From: Streptomyces humidus
Lineage (GTDB): Bacteria; Actinomycetota; Actinomycetes; Streptomycetales; Streptomycetaceae
Assembly: GCF_014649655.1 (NCBI RefSeq)
Contig: NZ_BMTL01000019.1
Coordinates: 62,001 to 126,000 of the forward strand
Length of the DNA: 64,000 bases
Direction of reading: 5' to 3'
Position 1 is the first letter of the stretch. Each line of letters starts with the position of its first letter. Shown one piece after another: positions 15,396 to 23,924 of the stretch. The translations under genes and the position numbers were made by a program. The notes under the pieces were generated by a model, which was given only the letters and a program-made list of their open reading frames with translations, was not told the DNA's origin and made no database searches.

Positions 15396-15842
15396 TCAGG
15401 CGACGCCGTGCTGGCCGCCCTGGGTGAAGTCGCAGTCGTGACCGGCGCTGAGCACGCCGTCGCCGGTGTTGGAGTAGCCGTCGGACATGCTGCCGCAGGC
15501 CCTCACCCAGACGTCCGCGCCCTCGGGGATGTTCCACGGGTGCCGCTCGTCCGTGGTGTTGCATCCGGACGTGTTGTGGATCGTCCTGAAGTGCCATCCC
15601 TGGCCGGACTTGTACCAGGTCAGCTGCGCCCAGACGGTCCCGTTGTCGCACTGGTTGTCATGGATGAGGAATTTGTCGCCGTCAGCCACGAAGTACGCGT
15701 AGCCGTCGCCGTTGCTCGCGTCCGACACAGGCGAATTGGTTCCGGCGCTGGCGGAAGTCGCGGTTCCGATGACCAGACATGCCGTGGCGGCGGCGACAGC
15801 GGAACAGCGGCGCAGGGATATGGCTTTCATCTCGGCAGTCAT
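15396..15842 (-). CDS. Small secreted protein, unknown function
   Basis: This is a 148-residue protein with a Sec signal peptide (MKAISLRRCSAVAAATACLV, then TSASA as the probable cleavage site). The mature part of about 113 residues is rich in Gly, Asp and Trp and has four cysteines (NQCDNGTV, SGCNTTD, RACGSM, HDCDFTQ), likely two disulfides. I do not recognise the family. The ATG at 15842 has only a weak GGAA in front; the in-frame ATG at 15830 is equally possible. It lies just outside attR on the host side. Confidence 0.75.
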   Translation of the reverse strand: MTAEMKAISLRRCSAVAAATACLVIGTATSASAGTNSPVSDASNGDGYAYFVADGDKFLIHDNQCDNGTVWAQLTWYKSGQGWHFRTIHNTSGCNTTDERHPWNIPEGADVWVRACGSMSDGYSNTGDGVLSAGHDCDFTQGGQHGVA

Positions 15843-16446
15843 TTCCGATCTGGAGGAGACAAAGAGCGAACGGGCGCAAGCACCGATATCCGACGCATTG
15901 CGCAGGACCCGGGGTCCGCACGTACGCTCTCACACCGCATTCACCATGGCCAAGCGCTTTTGCGCACCATATATCCCCACGGTCGCCCCGAGTCGGGATC
16001 AGAGCGACATCGCACGGCTCGCACCACCCGTCAGCTTCAACTGCCGCGCCGGGTACACCACTTCAGGCACAGGGAACGACGTCCCGAGGAGACGTCCAGG
16101 GGGGACGTCCGGGGGAAGGGTGCTCATCGGGTCACACCGGGCGTCCATCGGGCGGCCCGCCGACGGCGAGAGATCCTCGATTCCGCGTGCACACCGGCAG
16201 GAAATCCGAGGCCGAATACTCCCGGCTCCGCCTCCGATCCGATCCCGTCGAGGAAGGCGTTAACTTCGCGACGTCGCCCAGAACCAGCAAGAGCGTGGAG
16301 CGGGGAGGTATTTGCCGAATTCGACCGCCTTTTCGACTTTCTTGCCGCCTTGCACCCCGCCGCGTCGTCGGCCGTGCCGGCCGCACGGCGACCGTGGGCG
16401 AGTGGTGCGGTCCGCGGGGCCGGGACGCGAACGAGGCGAAGCCCGC
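15843..16446. other. 604-base gap without a supported gene
   Basis: The stretch upstream of the secreted-protein gene is slightly less GC-rich near 15850-15990, then returns to normal. The short open frames here overlap each other and lack family features or ribosome-binding sites. It presumably holds the promoter of the secreted-protein gene. I see no repeat or RNA signal. Confidence 0.5.
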
Positions 16447-16896
16447 CTACGCCGGACCGTGCTCCAGGTGGCTCTTCAGCAGCCGCTCGTTCACCGGGAA
16501 CTCCTTGCGGGCCTGGCGGCGGACGACCAGGGGCACGAGGATCCTGCCCATCCCCTTGCCCTCGAAGTCGAGATCCATGATCACACGGGACCGGCGGCCC
16601 TCGTCGATCGGCAGGATCTCGCCGTGGAAGCGGCCGCGCACCGGGCCGTCGATGCCCTGCAGCGACCAGGCGTGCGGCGGGTCGTACTCGGTGTACTCCA
16701 TGGTCATCGGCATTTCCCGGCTGCCGACGTGCCGCGTGACCCGCACCCGGGAGCCGACATCGGGCGGCCCGGGGTCGACAGCCTCCGCCGAGACCGCGCT
16801 CGCCTGCCATTCGGGCAGGTGGGAAGGGTCGATGACATAGGCCCATACGTCATCGGGAGTGGCGTCGACGTCGATCGATTCATGGAAGCCGGACAT
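16447..16896 (-). CDS. SRPBCC-family (polyketide cyclase/START-like) protein
   Basis: This 149-residue protein begins MSGFHESIDVDATPDDVWAY, the typical first strand and helix of the SRPBCC helix-grip fold, and continues with RVTRHVGSREMPMTMEYTEY and a long C-terminal helix. These proteins bind hydrophobic ligands, and a specific substrate cannot be given. It stands alone between the secreted protein and cdsA. Confidence 0.85.
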   Translation of the reverse strand: MSGFHESIDVDATPDDVWAYVIDPSHLPEWQASAVSAEAVDPGPPDVGSRVRVTRHVGSREMPMTMEYTEYDPPHAWSLQGIDGPVRGRFHGEILPIDEGRRSRVIMDLDFEGKGMGRILVPLVVRRQARKEFPVNERLLKSHLEHGPA

Positions 16897-16980
16897 ACGG
16901 TCCGCCCCCTTTCAGGACGATCCCCCCTGTGCGGGCCTTCACGAGAATCGTCCCACCGGCCCGGCCTCTCGACCACGGCA

Positions 16981-17018
16981 GCGGGCCCCCGTCCCGGACG
17001 ATCAGGACGAGGGCCCGC
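16981..17018 (-). terminator. Terminator after cdsA
   Basis: GCGGGCCC (16981-16988) pairs with GGGCCCGC (17011-17018), and CGTCC/GGACG pairs inside. It lies 22 bases beyond the cdsA stop. Confidence 0.65.
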
Positions 17019-17039
17019 GGGAGCCGGCGTGCGCGCTGA

Positions 17040-18236
17040 TCAGCCCGAGCCCACGAACAGCACGAACAGCATCCAGACGACGGGAGCCGTCGGCAGCAGG
17101 GAGTCCAGCCGGTCCATGATGCCGCCGTGCCCCGGGAGCAGCGTGCCCATGTCCTTGATGCCCAGGTCCCGCTTGATCATGGACTCGCCGAGGTCGCCGA
17201 GCGTGGCGCTGGCCGCGACGGCGAACCCGAGCACCAGCCCCTGCCACCAGCTGCCGTCATCGATGAGGAACTGCATGCACAGCGCACCGGCGACCATCGC
17301 GAACGCGACGGCGCCGAGCAGACCCTCGCGGGTCTTGCCCGGGCTGATGCGCGGGGCGAGCTTGTTCTTGCCGAAACGCCAGCCCACGGCGTACGCGCCG
17401 GTGTCGCTGACGACCGTCAGGACCAGGAAGGTCATGACCCGGAACGCCCCGTCGTCGGCGGTGAGCATCAGGGCGACGAACGTGGCCAGGAACGGAACGT
17501 AGAAGGCAGCGAAGACGCCGGCGGTGACGTCCTTGAGGTAGCCCTCGGGCGGTTCCGTCATCCGCCAGACCAGCACCGCGAGCGCGGTGAGGGCCATGGC
17601 GACCCAGGCGCCCTCGGTCCCCCGGACGTATCCGGCGACCACCATCGCGGCCCCGCCGACCGCGAGCGGCACGAGCGGCGCCCTGATGCCCTTGCGCTCC
17701 TGCAGCCTGCTGGTCAGCTCCCACAGGCCGACGACGACGGCGACCGCGACCACGCCGACGAACACGGCCTTGACGACGAACAGCGACGCGACGATGACCG
17801 CGCCGAGCCCGACCCCGACGCCTATGGCCGCGCCCAGGTCTCGGCCCGCGCTCTTCTTCTGCGGCGCGGGCACCGGGTGAGGGGCGTCGGGCATGGGCTC
17901 CGGATTCTGCGGCGCCGCCGCAGGGGGCCGTGCCGTCGGGGTGTCGTCGCCGTGGACGGCGAGGCCGTGGGGCTCGCCGCCGTAGGGCGCGTTGCCGTAG
18001 TTCTCGTCGTGGAACAAAGGGCCGCCCAGCCGAGCGGCCCCCCGGTCGTCATCCTGGTTTCCGCCGTGCGCGGGTACGTCGGGGACGATGGGCATGGGGC
18101 GAGTCTGCTGCGCCTCAGGCGCATCGTACGCGGGACCCGCCGGGGCGGCCCTCTGGACAGGCCCCTGGTCGACGGGCCCCCAGTACCCGGCCCGCGACCC
18201 GGCGTGTGGCGGTGAGCCCCAGGAAGAGTCGTTCAT
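17040..18236 (-). CDS. cdsA: Phosphatidate cytidylyltransferase (CDP-diglyceride synthase)
   Basis: This membrane enzyme makes CDP-diacylglycerol from phosphatidic acid and CTP, the branch point of phospholipid synthesis. The 398-residue chain has a long Pro/Gly-rich cytoplasmic N-terminus of about 135 residues, usual in Streptomyces, then about eight helices. The C-terminal family signature is complete: MIKRDLGIKDMGTLLPGHGG followed by IMDRLDS. The ATG at 18236 shares a base with the frr stop, so translation is coupled. The long N-terminus is probably cytosolic and disordered. Confidence 0.95.
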   Translation of the reverse strand: MNDSSWGSPPHAGSRAGYWGPVDQGPVQRAAPAGPAYDAPEAQQTRPMPIVPDVPAHGGNQDDDRGAARLGGPLFHDENYGNAPYGGEPHGLAVHGDDTPTARPPAAAPQNPEPMPDAPHPVPAPQKKSAGRDLGAAIGVGVGLGAVIVASLFVVKAVFVGVVAVAVVVGLWELTSRLQERKGIRAPLVPLAVGGAAMVVAGYVRGTEGAWVAMALTALAVLVWRMTEPPEGYLKDVTAGVFAAFYVPFLATFVALMLTADDGAFRVMTFLVLTVVSDTGAYAVGWRFGKNKLAPRISPGKTREGLLGAVAFAMVAGALCMQFLIDDGSWWQGLVLGFAVAASATLGDLGESMIKRDLGIKDMGTLLPGHGGIMDRLDSLLPTAPVVWMLFVLFVGSG

Positions 18237-18793
18237 CAGACCTCGAGCAGCTCCGCTTCCTTGTGCTTCAGGAGCTCGTCCACCTGGGCGACGTACTTCG
18301 CGGTGGTGTCGTCGAGTTCCTTCTCGGCGCGGCGGCCCTCGTCCTCGCCGACCTCGCCGTCCTTGATCAGCTTGTCGATCGCGTCCTTGGCCTTGCGGCG
18401 GACCGCGCGGATGGACACCTTGGCGTCCTCGCCCTTGCCCTTGGCGACCTTGATGTAGTCGCGGCGGCGCTCCTCGGTCAGCTCGGGGAACACCACGCGG
18501 ATGATGTTGCCGTCGTTGCTCGGGTTGACGCCCAGATCGGAGTCGCGGATCGCCTGCTCGATGTTGCGCAGCGCGGTCTTGTCGAACGGGGTCACGACCG
18601 CCATGCGCGGCTCCGGCACGGAGAACGAAGCCAGCTGGTTGATCGGCGTCGGCGCGCCGTAGTAGTCGGCAACGATCTTGTTGAACATCGCCGGGTGCGC
18701 ACGGCCGGTGCGGATCGCGGCGAAGTCCTCCTTGGCGACCACGACGGCCTTCTCCATCTTCTCCTCGGCCTCGAGGAGGGTCTCTTCGATCAC
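18236..18793 (-). CDS. frr: Ribosome recycling factor
   Basis: This protein splits post-termination ribosomes with EF-G. At 185 residues it matches the family exactly when read from GTG at 18793 (VIEETLLEAEEKMEKAV). Diagnostic stretches are IRTGRAHPAMF and RRKAKDAIDKL. Longer in-frame readings upstream have no homology, and AGGAG lies just before this GTG; the adjacent GTG one codon earlier cannot be excluded. It is followed directly by cdsA. Confidence 0.95.
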   Translation of the reverse strand: MIEETLLEAEEKMEKAVVVAKEDFAAIRTGRAHPAMFNKIVADYYGAPTPINQLASFSVPEPRMAVVTPFDKTALRNIEQAIRDSDLGVNPSNDGNIIRVVFPELTEERRRDYIKVAKGKGEDAKVSIRAVRRKAKDAIDKLIKDGEVGEDEGRRAEKELDDTTAKYVAQVDELLKHKEAELLEV

Positions 18794-18965
18794 CACTTGC
18801 TCCTGCGTGTCTTGAGTAGGCCCGGCTGCGGATCCTTGCGAGGCGGCGGCCGGCTGCGTCGCGTCTTCTTCCTGCACGGTCACCGACCGGCAGGACATTG
18901 TCCATCCTCCGACCAGGGTCCGTCCCCCGGTCGAACGTTGTCGTGGAAAACCGGGAGGGCGCCGG

Positions 18966-19724
18966 TCAGGACCGGCTGCCCTGCTCACCCACGAGCGTGC
19001 CGATCTTCTCACCCTTGACGGCGCGGGCGATATTGCCCTCGGCGAGAAGCTCGAAGACGAGGATCGGCAGCTTGTTGTCGCGGCACAGCGTGATCGCGGT
19101 CATGTCGGCGACCTTCAGATCGCGGGTGATGACCTCGCCGTAGCCGAGGGCGTCGAACTTGACGGCGGACGGGTTGGTCTTCGGGTCGGAGTCGTAGACG
19201 CCGTCCACGCCGTTCTTGCCCATGAGCAGCGCCTCGGCGTCGATCTCCAGGGCCCGCTGGGCGGCGGTGGTGTCGGTCGAGAAGTAGGGCATGCCCATTC
19301 CCGCGCCGAAGATCACCACGCGGCCCTTCTCCAGGTGCCGCACGGCCCGCAGCGGGATGTACGGCTCGGCGACCTGGCCCATGGTGATGGCGGTCTGCAC
19401 GCGGCTGTCGATGCCCTCCTTCTCCAGGAAGTCCTGGAGGGCGAGGCAGTTCATGACGGTGCCGAGCATGCCCATGTAGTCCGAGCGGGCCCGGTCCATG
19501 CCGCGTACCTGGAGCTCGGCGCCGCGGAAGAAGTTGCCGCCGCCGATGACGACCGCGATCTCCGCGCCGTCACGGACGACCGCCGCGATCTCCCGGGCGA
19601 TCTTGTGCACCACGTCGGGGTCCACGCCCAGGCCTCCGCCGCCGGAGAATGCCTCACCGGACAGCTTCAGCAGAAACCGGCCGTGCAGTTTGCCGTCTTC
19701 GCTCTTCTGGGCCTTGGTGGTCAT
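18966..19724 (-). CDS. pyrH: UMP kinase
   Basis: This enzyme converts UMP to UDP, the first committed step after de novo pyrimidine synthesis. The 252-residue protein shows LLKLSGEAF at the N-terminus, VIGGGNFFRG, the DYMGMLGTVMN block and IFGAGMGMPYFSTDTTAAQR, all typical of bacterial PyrH of the amino-acid kinase fold. The ATG at 19724 is preferred over an upstream frame that runs through the tsf terminator. It is followed by frr after 172 bases. Confidence 0.96.
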   Translation of the reverse strand: MTTKAQKSEDGKLHGRFLLKLSGEAFSGGGGLGVDPDVVHKIAREIAAVVRDGAEIAVVIGGGNFFRGAELQVRGMDRARSDYMGMLGTVMNCLALQDFLEKEGIDSRVQTAITMGQVAEPYIPLRAVRHLEKGRVVIFGAGMGMPYFSTDTTAAQRALEIDAEALLMGKNGVDGVYDSDPKTNPSAVKFDALGYGEVITRDLKVADMTAITLCRDNKLPILVFELLAEGNIARAVKGEKIGTLVGEQGSRS

Positions 19725-19762
19725 GGGAGATCCCGCCTCTTTCGCGTGGTGCACATACGAAG

Positions 19763-19817
19763 AAGGCCATTGCCGGTGGGGTGTGGTGGGCAACCCATGC
19801 GCGGCAATGGCCTCCTT
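19763..19817 (-). terminator. Terminator between tsf and pyrH
   Basis: On the minus strand, AAGGAGGCCATTGCCG (19802-19817) pairs with CGGCAATGGCCTT (19763-19775), followed by CTTCG. The long stem should end most rpsB-tsf transcripts and leave pyrH to its own promoter or to readthrough. Confidence 0.8.
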
Positions 19818-19913
19818 GTCAGATCTGCTGTCGTCCGTCACACGTGCGCGTGACGGCGTACCGGACGACTGCACCCGACCCTATCGGGCCGACGCGTCGA
19901 TCGCGGTACGGAC

Positions 19914-20750
19914 TCAGATGCCGACCTTGATGCGCGTGAAGCGCTTCAGGGTGACACCGGCCTCGTCCAGGACCTTCTGGACGGACTTCTTGTTGTCGAG
20001 CGCGTACGGCTGACCGAGCAGCGTGGCGTCCTTGAAGAAGCCGTTGAGGCGTCCCTCGACGATCTTCGGCAGGGCGGCCTCGGGCTTGCCCTCGGCGCGG
20101 GTGGTCTCCTCGGCGACGCGGCGCTCGGACTCGACGACCTCGGCCGGCACGTCCTCCTTGGAGAGGTACTTCGGCGCGAAGGCGGCGATGTGCTGGGCGA
20201 CGCCCTTGGCGATCTCCGCATTCGGCTTGTCCAGCTCGACGAGGACACCGATCTGCGGGGGCAGGTCGGGCATCGTGCGGTGCATGTAGGCGGTGACGTA
20301 GCCGTCGGTGAACTGCGCGAAGCGGTCCAGCACGATCTTCTCGCCGAGGTTGGCGTTGGCCTCGTCCACGAACGCCTGGACGGTCTTGCCGGCTTCGATC
20401 TCGGACGCGAGCAGCGCCTGGATGTCGGCCGGGGAGGTCTTGGCGACGTGCTCGGCGATCGCGGTGGCGACGGCCTGGAACTTGTCACCCTTGGCGACGA
20501 AGTCCGTCTCGCACTTCAGCTCGACGAGGACGCCGGAGGAGTTGTCGTCGGCGATGATCGAGACCACGGCGCCGTTCTCGGCGGAGCGGCCCTCGCGCTT
20601 GGCGACGCCCTTCTGGCCCTTGATGCGGAGCGCCTCGACGGCCTTGTCGACCTGGCCCTCGGCCTCGTCCAGCGCCTTCTTGCAGTCCATCATGCCGGCG
20701 CCGGTGAGCTCACGGAGCTTCTTGACGTCAGCGGCGGTGTAGTTCGCCAT
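19914..20750 (-). CDS. tsf: Elongation factor Ts
   Basis: EF-Ts is the guanine-nucleotide exchange factor for EF-Tu. It has 278 residues. The N-terminal UBA-like domain reads VKKLRELTGAGMMDCKKALD, and the core includes VELKCETDFVAK. It pairs with rpsB 155 bases upstream, the standard operon. The spacer between them holds a hairpin (20813-20851). Confidence 0.97.
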   Translation of the reverse strand: MANYTAADVKKLRELTGAGMMDCKKALDEAEGQVDKAVEALRIKGQKGVAKREGRSAENGAVVSIIADDNSSGVLVELKCETDFVAKGDKFQAVATAIAEHVAKTSPADIQALLASEIEAGKTVQAFVDEANANLGEKIVLDRFAQFTDGYVTAYMHRTMPDLPPQIGVLVELDKPNAEIAKGVAQHIAAFAPKYLSKEDVPAEVVESERRVAEETTRAEGKPEAALPKIVEGRLNGFFKDATLLGQPYALDNKKSVQKVLDEAGVTLKRFTRIKVGI

Positions 20751-20812
20751 GATCTGTGAATCTCTCTCGGAGTTCGAAGTCTCGAAGATCTACGAAGATC
20801 TGGGGGCTGTGG

Positions 20813-20851
20813 GTGAACGGCGGGCGGCGCACTCGGCGCCCCCGCCGTCAC
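20813..20851 (-). terminator. Attenuator-like hairpin between rpsB and tsf
   Basis: GTGAACGGCGGGCG (20813-20826) pairs imperfectly with GCCCCCGCCGTCAC near 20838-20851. No clear T-run follows, so it may only slow or partly end transcription and thereby adjust the S2 to EF-Ts ratio. Confidence 0.4.
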
Positions 20852-20905
20852 TTCCTCCCCGGGGCCGTGCGGACACGACGGCGACCGCACGGCTCACGGC
20901 CTGCG

Positions 20906-21832
20906 TCAGGCCTGCTCGCCCTCGGCGGCCGGAGCGGCCTCGGCGGCAGGGGCCTCGGCCTCGGCGGCCGGCGCCTCAGCGGCGGGAGCCTCGGCGGCGG
21001 CCTCGGCAGCGGCCTCGGCGGGCTTCTCGGCGGCGTCCGCGTTCTCGGCGTCGGCCTTCTTGTCGCCCTCGAGCAGGTCGCGCTCCCACTCGGCCAGCGG
21101 CTCGCCCGCGGCCTTCTCGCCCTTGTCGCCGGTGGCGACGCGGGAACGGGAGATGAGGCCCTCGGCGACGGCGTCGGCGATCACGCGGGTGAGCAGGGTG
21201 ACGGAGCGGATCGCGTCGTCGTTGCCCGGGATCTTGTAGTCGACCTCGTCGGGGTCGCAGTTGGTGTCGAGGATGGCGACGACCGGGATGTTGAGCTTCC
21301 GGGCCTCGCCGACCGCGATGTGCTCCTTCTTGGTGTCCACGATCCAGACGGCGCTGGGCACCTTGGACATCTCGCGGATACCACCGAGGGTCTTCTCGAG
21401 CTTGGCCTTCTCACGCGAGAGGACCAGGAGCTCCTTCTTCGTCAGACCCGAGGCGGCGACGTCCTCGAAGTCGATGAGCTCGAGCTCCTTGAGGCGCTGA
21501 AGGCGCTTGTAGACGGTCGAGAAGTTGGTGAGCATGCCGCCCAGCCAGCGCTGGTTGACGTAGGGCATGCCGACGCGGGTGGCCTGCTCGGCGATGGCCT
21601 CCTGCGCCTGCTTCTTCGTGCCGACGAACATGACCGTGCCGCCGTGGGCGACGGTCTCCTTGACGAACTCGTAGGCGCGGTCGATGTACGACAGCGACTG
21701 GAGCAGGTCGATGATGTAGATGCCGTTGCGCTCGGTGAAGATGAAGCGCTTCATCTTCGGGTTCCAGCGACGGGTCTGGTGACCGAAGTGGACGCCGCTT
21801 TCCAGCAGCTCCCGCATCGTGACGACGGCCAT
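20906..21832 (-). CDS. rpsB: 30S ribosomal protein S2
   Basis: S2 binds the back of the 30S head-body joint. The chain of 308 residues starts MAVVTMRELLESGVHFGHQ and carries the classical FVGTKKQAQEAI, RWLGGMLTNF and PGNDDAIRSV blocks. After about residue 250 it has a long Ala/Glu-rich tail, common in Streptomyces S2 but absent in E. coli. It leads the rpsB-tsf operon. Confidence 0.97.
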   Translation of the reverse strand: MAVVTMRELLESGVHFGHQTRRWNPKMKRFIFTERNGIYIIDLLQSLSYIDRAYEFVKETVAHGGTVMFVGTKKQAQEAIAEQATRVGMPYVNQRWLGGMLTNFSTVYKRLQRLKELELIDFEDVAASGLTKKELLVLSREKAKLEKTLGGIREMSKVPSAVWIVDTKKEHIAVGEARKLNIPVVAILDTNCDPDEVDYKIPGNDDAIRSVTLLTRVIADAVAEGLISRSRVATGDKGEKAAGEPLAEWERDLLEGDKKADAENADAAEKPAEAAAEAAAEAPAAEAPAAEAEAPAAEAAPAAEGEQA

Positions 21833-22096
21833 GGCCGTTCTCCTTGTTTTTCTCGGTTGTGCCGCGGGTGCCGGACGGCTCCCGCGCCTGACGCCCCGCG
21901 ATGCGCCGAGCCGCTGAGGACCGAGGGGCGCGAGTACCGGAGGACCGACCGGGGCCGGTCCCCGTTACCGGGGCGTGCGAAGTCGACCCGGTGACCCGGA
22001 TCGCCATAAGGAGTGTACGGGACCGGCGGGGCACCGGGTGACGCCGCTGTCCACAACCGCCGGGCGGTCCACAGGCCCGGGCCGGTGACGGACGGG

Positions 22097-22768
22097 ATGC
22101 ACAACGGTTCTCGCATGCACGCGAAGCGACTTCTCGGCGGCCTGGCGCCGCTGCTGACGATCATGATGCTGGCGTCCGCGGGACGGGCCGCCACCCTGCC
22201 CCCGCCGCGGGACGCGGCGCCCCCTCCCGCCCCACCCGCGTCGTCCTCCCCGCCCGTCCCGCCCGTCCCGCCCGTCCCGCCCGACCTGGCTGACCCGCCC
22301 GACCCGCCAGTCCCGGCGGTGGCCCGAGTCTGGCCGGTGGGCTCGCGCCCGCCGGTGATCCGCGGCTGGGAACCGCCGACGACGCCGTACGCGCGCGGCC
22401 ACCGCGGGGTCGACCTGGCGGCGGCGCCGGGCGTGCCGGTGCGGGCGGTGGCCGCCGGGCGGGTGTCCTTCGCTGGACGGGTGGCGGGCAGAGGCGTCGT
22501 CGCGGTGGAACTCGCGGCGACGGGCGAGCCGCCCCTGCGGACGACGTACGAGCCGGTACGGGCGTCGGTGCGCCAGGGCGACCGGGTGGTCGCGGGCCAG
22601 GTCGTCGGCGCGGTCGAGCCGGCGGGCTCGCACTGCCCCGGCGGCTGCGTGCACTGGGGGCTGCTGAGAGGCGAGACCTATCTGGACCCGCTGTCACTGC
22701 TGCCACCATGGCTGATGCGAAGGCTCCCGGCCCGGCTCCTGCCGGTCCTCGGAATCCCCCTGCCGTGA
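22097..22768 (+). CDS. Secreted M23-family (LytM-like) peptidase
   Basis: This protein of about 223 residues has a signal peptide (LLGGLAPLLTIMMLASAGRA), a Pro-rich linker with repeated PVPP units, and an M23 domain with HRGVDLAA as the HxxxD metal site. The second metal motif, normally HxH, reads CVHWGLL, so its first His is a Cys. Such proteins cut or bind peptidoglycan. The start is uncertain; ATG at 22115 is an alternative. It is divergent from rpsB. Confidence 0.82.
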   Translation: MHNGSRMHAKRLLGGLAPLLTIMMLASAGRAATLPPPRDAAPPPAPPASSSPPVPPVPPVPPDLADPPDPPVPAVARVWPVGSRPPVIRGWEPPTTPYARGHRGVDLAAAPGVPVRAVAAGRVSFAGRVAGRGVVAVELAATGEPPLRTTYEPVRASVRQGDRVVAGQVVGAVEPAGSHCPGGCVHWGLLRGETYLDPLSLLPPWLMRRLPARLLPVLGIPLP

Positions 22769-23050
22769 CCCGGCACATCGACCCCCGACCGGGCAACCAT
22801 GCCCAGATCAAGCACAGCAGCCCCCGGTCGGGTGACCGTGCCCAGATCAAGCACCGTCAGCCCCCGGTCGGGTGACCGTGCCCAGATCAAGCACCGTCAG
22901 CCCTCGACCGGATAACCGTGCCCAGATCAAGCACCGTCAGCCCTCGACCGGATAACCGTGCCCGGATCCGGCACAGCAGCCCCCGGTCGGGTAACCGTGC
23001 CCAGATCCAGCACATCGACCCTCGACCCGGACCGGTGCCGCGTCCCGGGA
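22765..23050. repeat. 39-40 bp tandem repeat array, about 6.5 copies
   Basis: The marker AGATCAAGCAC (or a close variant) recurs at 22805, 22844, 22884, 22924, 22964 and 23003, a period of 39 or 40 bases. Units contain a CGGTC/GACCG inverted pair in several copies. The period is not a multiple of three and the copies vary, so it is not coding. It fills the convergent gap between the M23 gene and the TetR gene (22769-23272). Confidence 0.85.
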
Positions 23051-23114
23051 CAGCAGCCCCCGGTCGCAGACCCCTGTCCTGTCCCGGCACACCAGCCGGC
23101 CGGCGGCGGCCGGC

Positions 23115-23171
23115 GGTGGGGTCCGGCCGTGGGGTCCGGCCGTGGGGTCCGGCCGTGGGGTCCGGCCGGCA
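23115..23171. repeat. 13-bp tandem repeat, four copies
   Basis: TGGGGTCCGGCCG is repeated four times in direct succession, downstream of the 40-bp array and still in the intergenic gap. No gene or terminator could be read in it. Confidence 0.8.
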
Positions 23172-23272
23172 ACGGCACATCGACTTCTCGGCCACGGGCT
23201 CCCGCCCTGCCCCGCACACCGCACCCCGGCTCCCGGAGCAGCACCCCAGCCGTGATCCCGACCGTCGGCTCC

Positions 23273-23863
23273 TCAGCCGCGGACCCCGCGCAGCGCCATC
23301 GCCACCGCCGCGTCCGTGATCGCCGCGGGATCCTCGGCGGCCCCGAGTTCGATGCGCCGCACGGCCGCGTCGACGACGCCCTGCAGGAGCATGGCCGCCA
23401 GCCGGGGCTCCGTGTGCCCGAGGTCGGCCAGCGCCTCGCCGATCATCGCCACGAGAGCACCGTGCGCCGCCCGGATCTTCTCCCGGGCGCCCGCGTCCAG
23501 CTCGCTCGCCGAGATCGCCACGACGGCCCGGTGCCGCCGGTCCCCGACCAGCGCGAGCTGCCGCCGCACATACGCCTCGACCTTGGCATCCGCCCCGTCG
23601 GCCGCGGCCATCGACGCCTCGACCTCGGCCGCCCACACGGGGAAGTCGACCTCGCACAGCTCCTCGACCACGGCGGCCCGCGACCGGAAGTACTCGTACA
23701 CGGACGAACGCGCGAGGCCCGTCCGCTCGGCGAGGGCCGGGAAGGTCAGCGCTTCCGTCCCGCCCTCGGACAACAGGGTGCGGGCCGCGTCCAGGAGGGC
23801 GGCACGCTGCATCGACCGGTGCTCGGCCACGGAGGCCGCTCGAATCCTTGGCACGCCGACCAC
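23273..23863 (-). CDS. TetR-family regulator
   Basis: This is a 196-residue repressor-type protein. The N-terminal helix-turn-helix is at about residues 20-65: RTLLSEGGTEALTFPALAER then TGLARSSVYEYFRSR. The C-terminal ligand domain is unremarkable. It stands alone 61 bases from the end of whiG, on the same strand and downstream of it. No target is evident; no divergent gene is present. Confidence 0.9.
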   Translation of the reverse strand: MVGVPRIRAASVAEHRSMQRAALLDAARTLLSEGGTEALTFPALAERTGLARSSVYEYFRSRAAVVEELCEVDFPVWAAEVEASMAAADGADAKVEAYVRRQLALVGDRRHRAVVAISASELDAGAREKIRAAHGALVAMIGEALADLGHTEPRLAAMLLQGVVDAAVRRIELGAAEDPAAITDAAVAMALRGVRG

Positions 23864-23924
23864 TTTACGGACGCACCGCCCCCGTGGGGAGGGACGCCGA
23901 CCGCGTTCGTGTCGCCCCTCCGTG

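Noticed and set aside
16132..16386. 84-codon minus-strand frame in the gap before the SRPBCC gene
   Set aside because: It has no ribosome site, an Arg/Ser-rich composition, and overlaps other equally poor frames.
22805..23015. CRISPR-like array
   Set aside because: The units follow each other directly without unique spacers, the copies are degenerate, and no cas genes are present.
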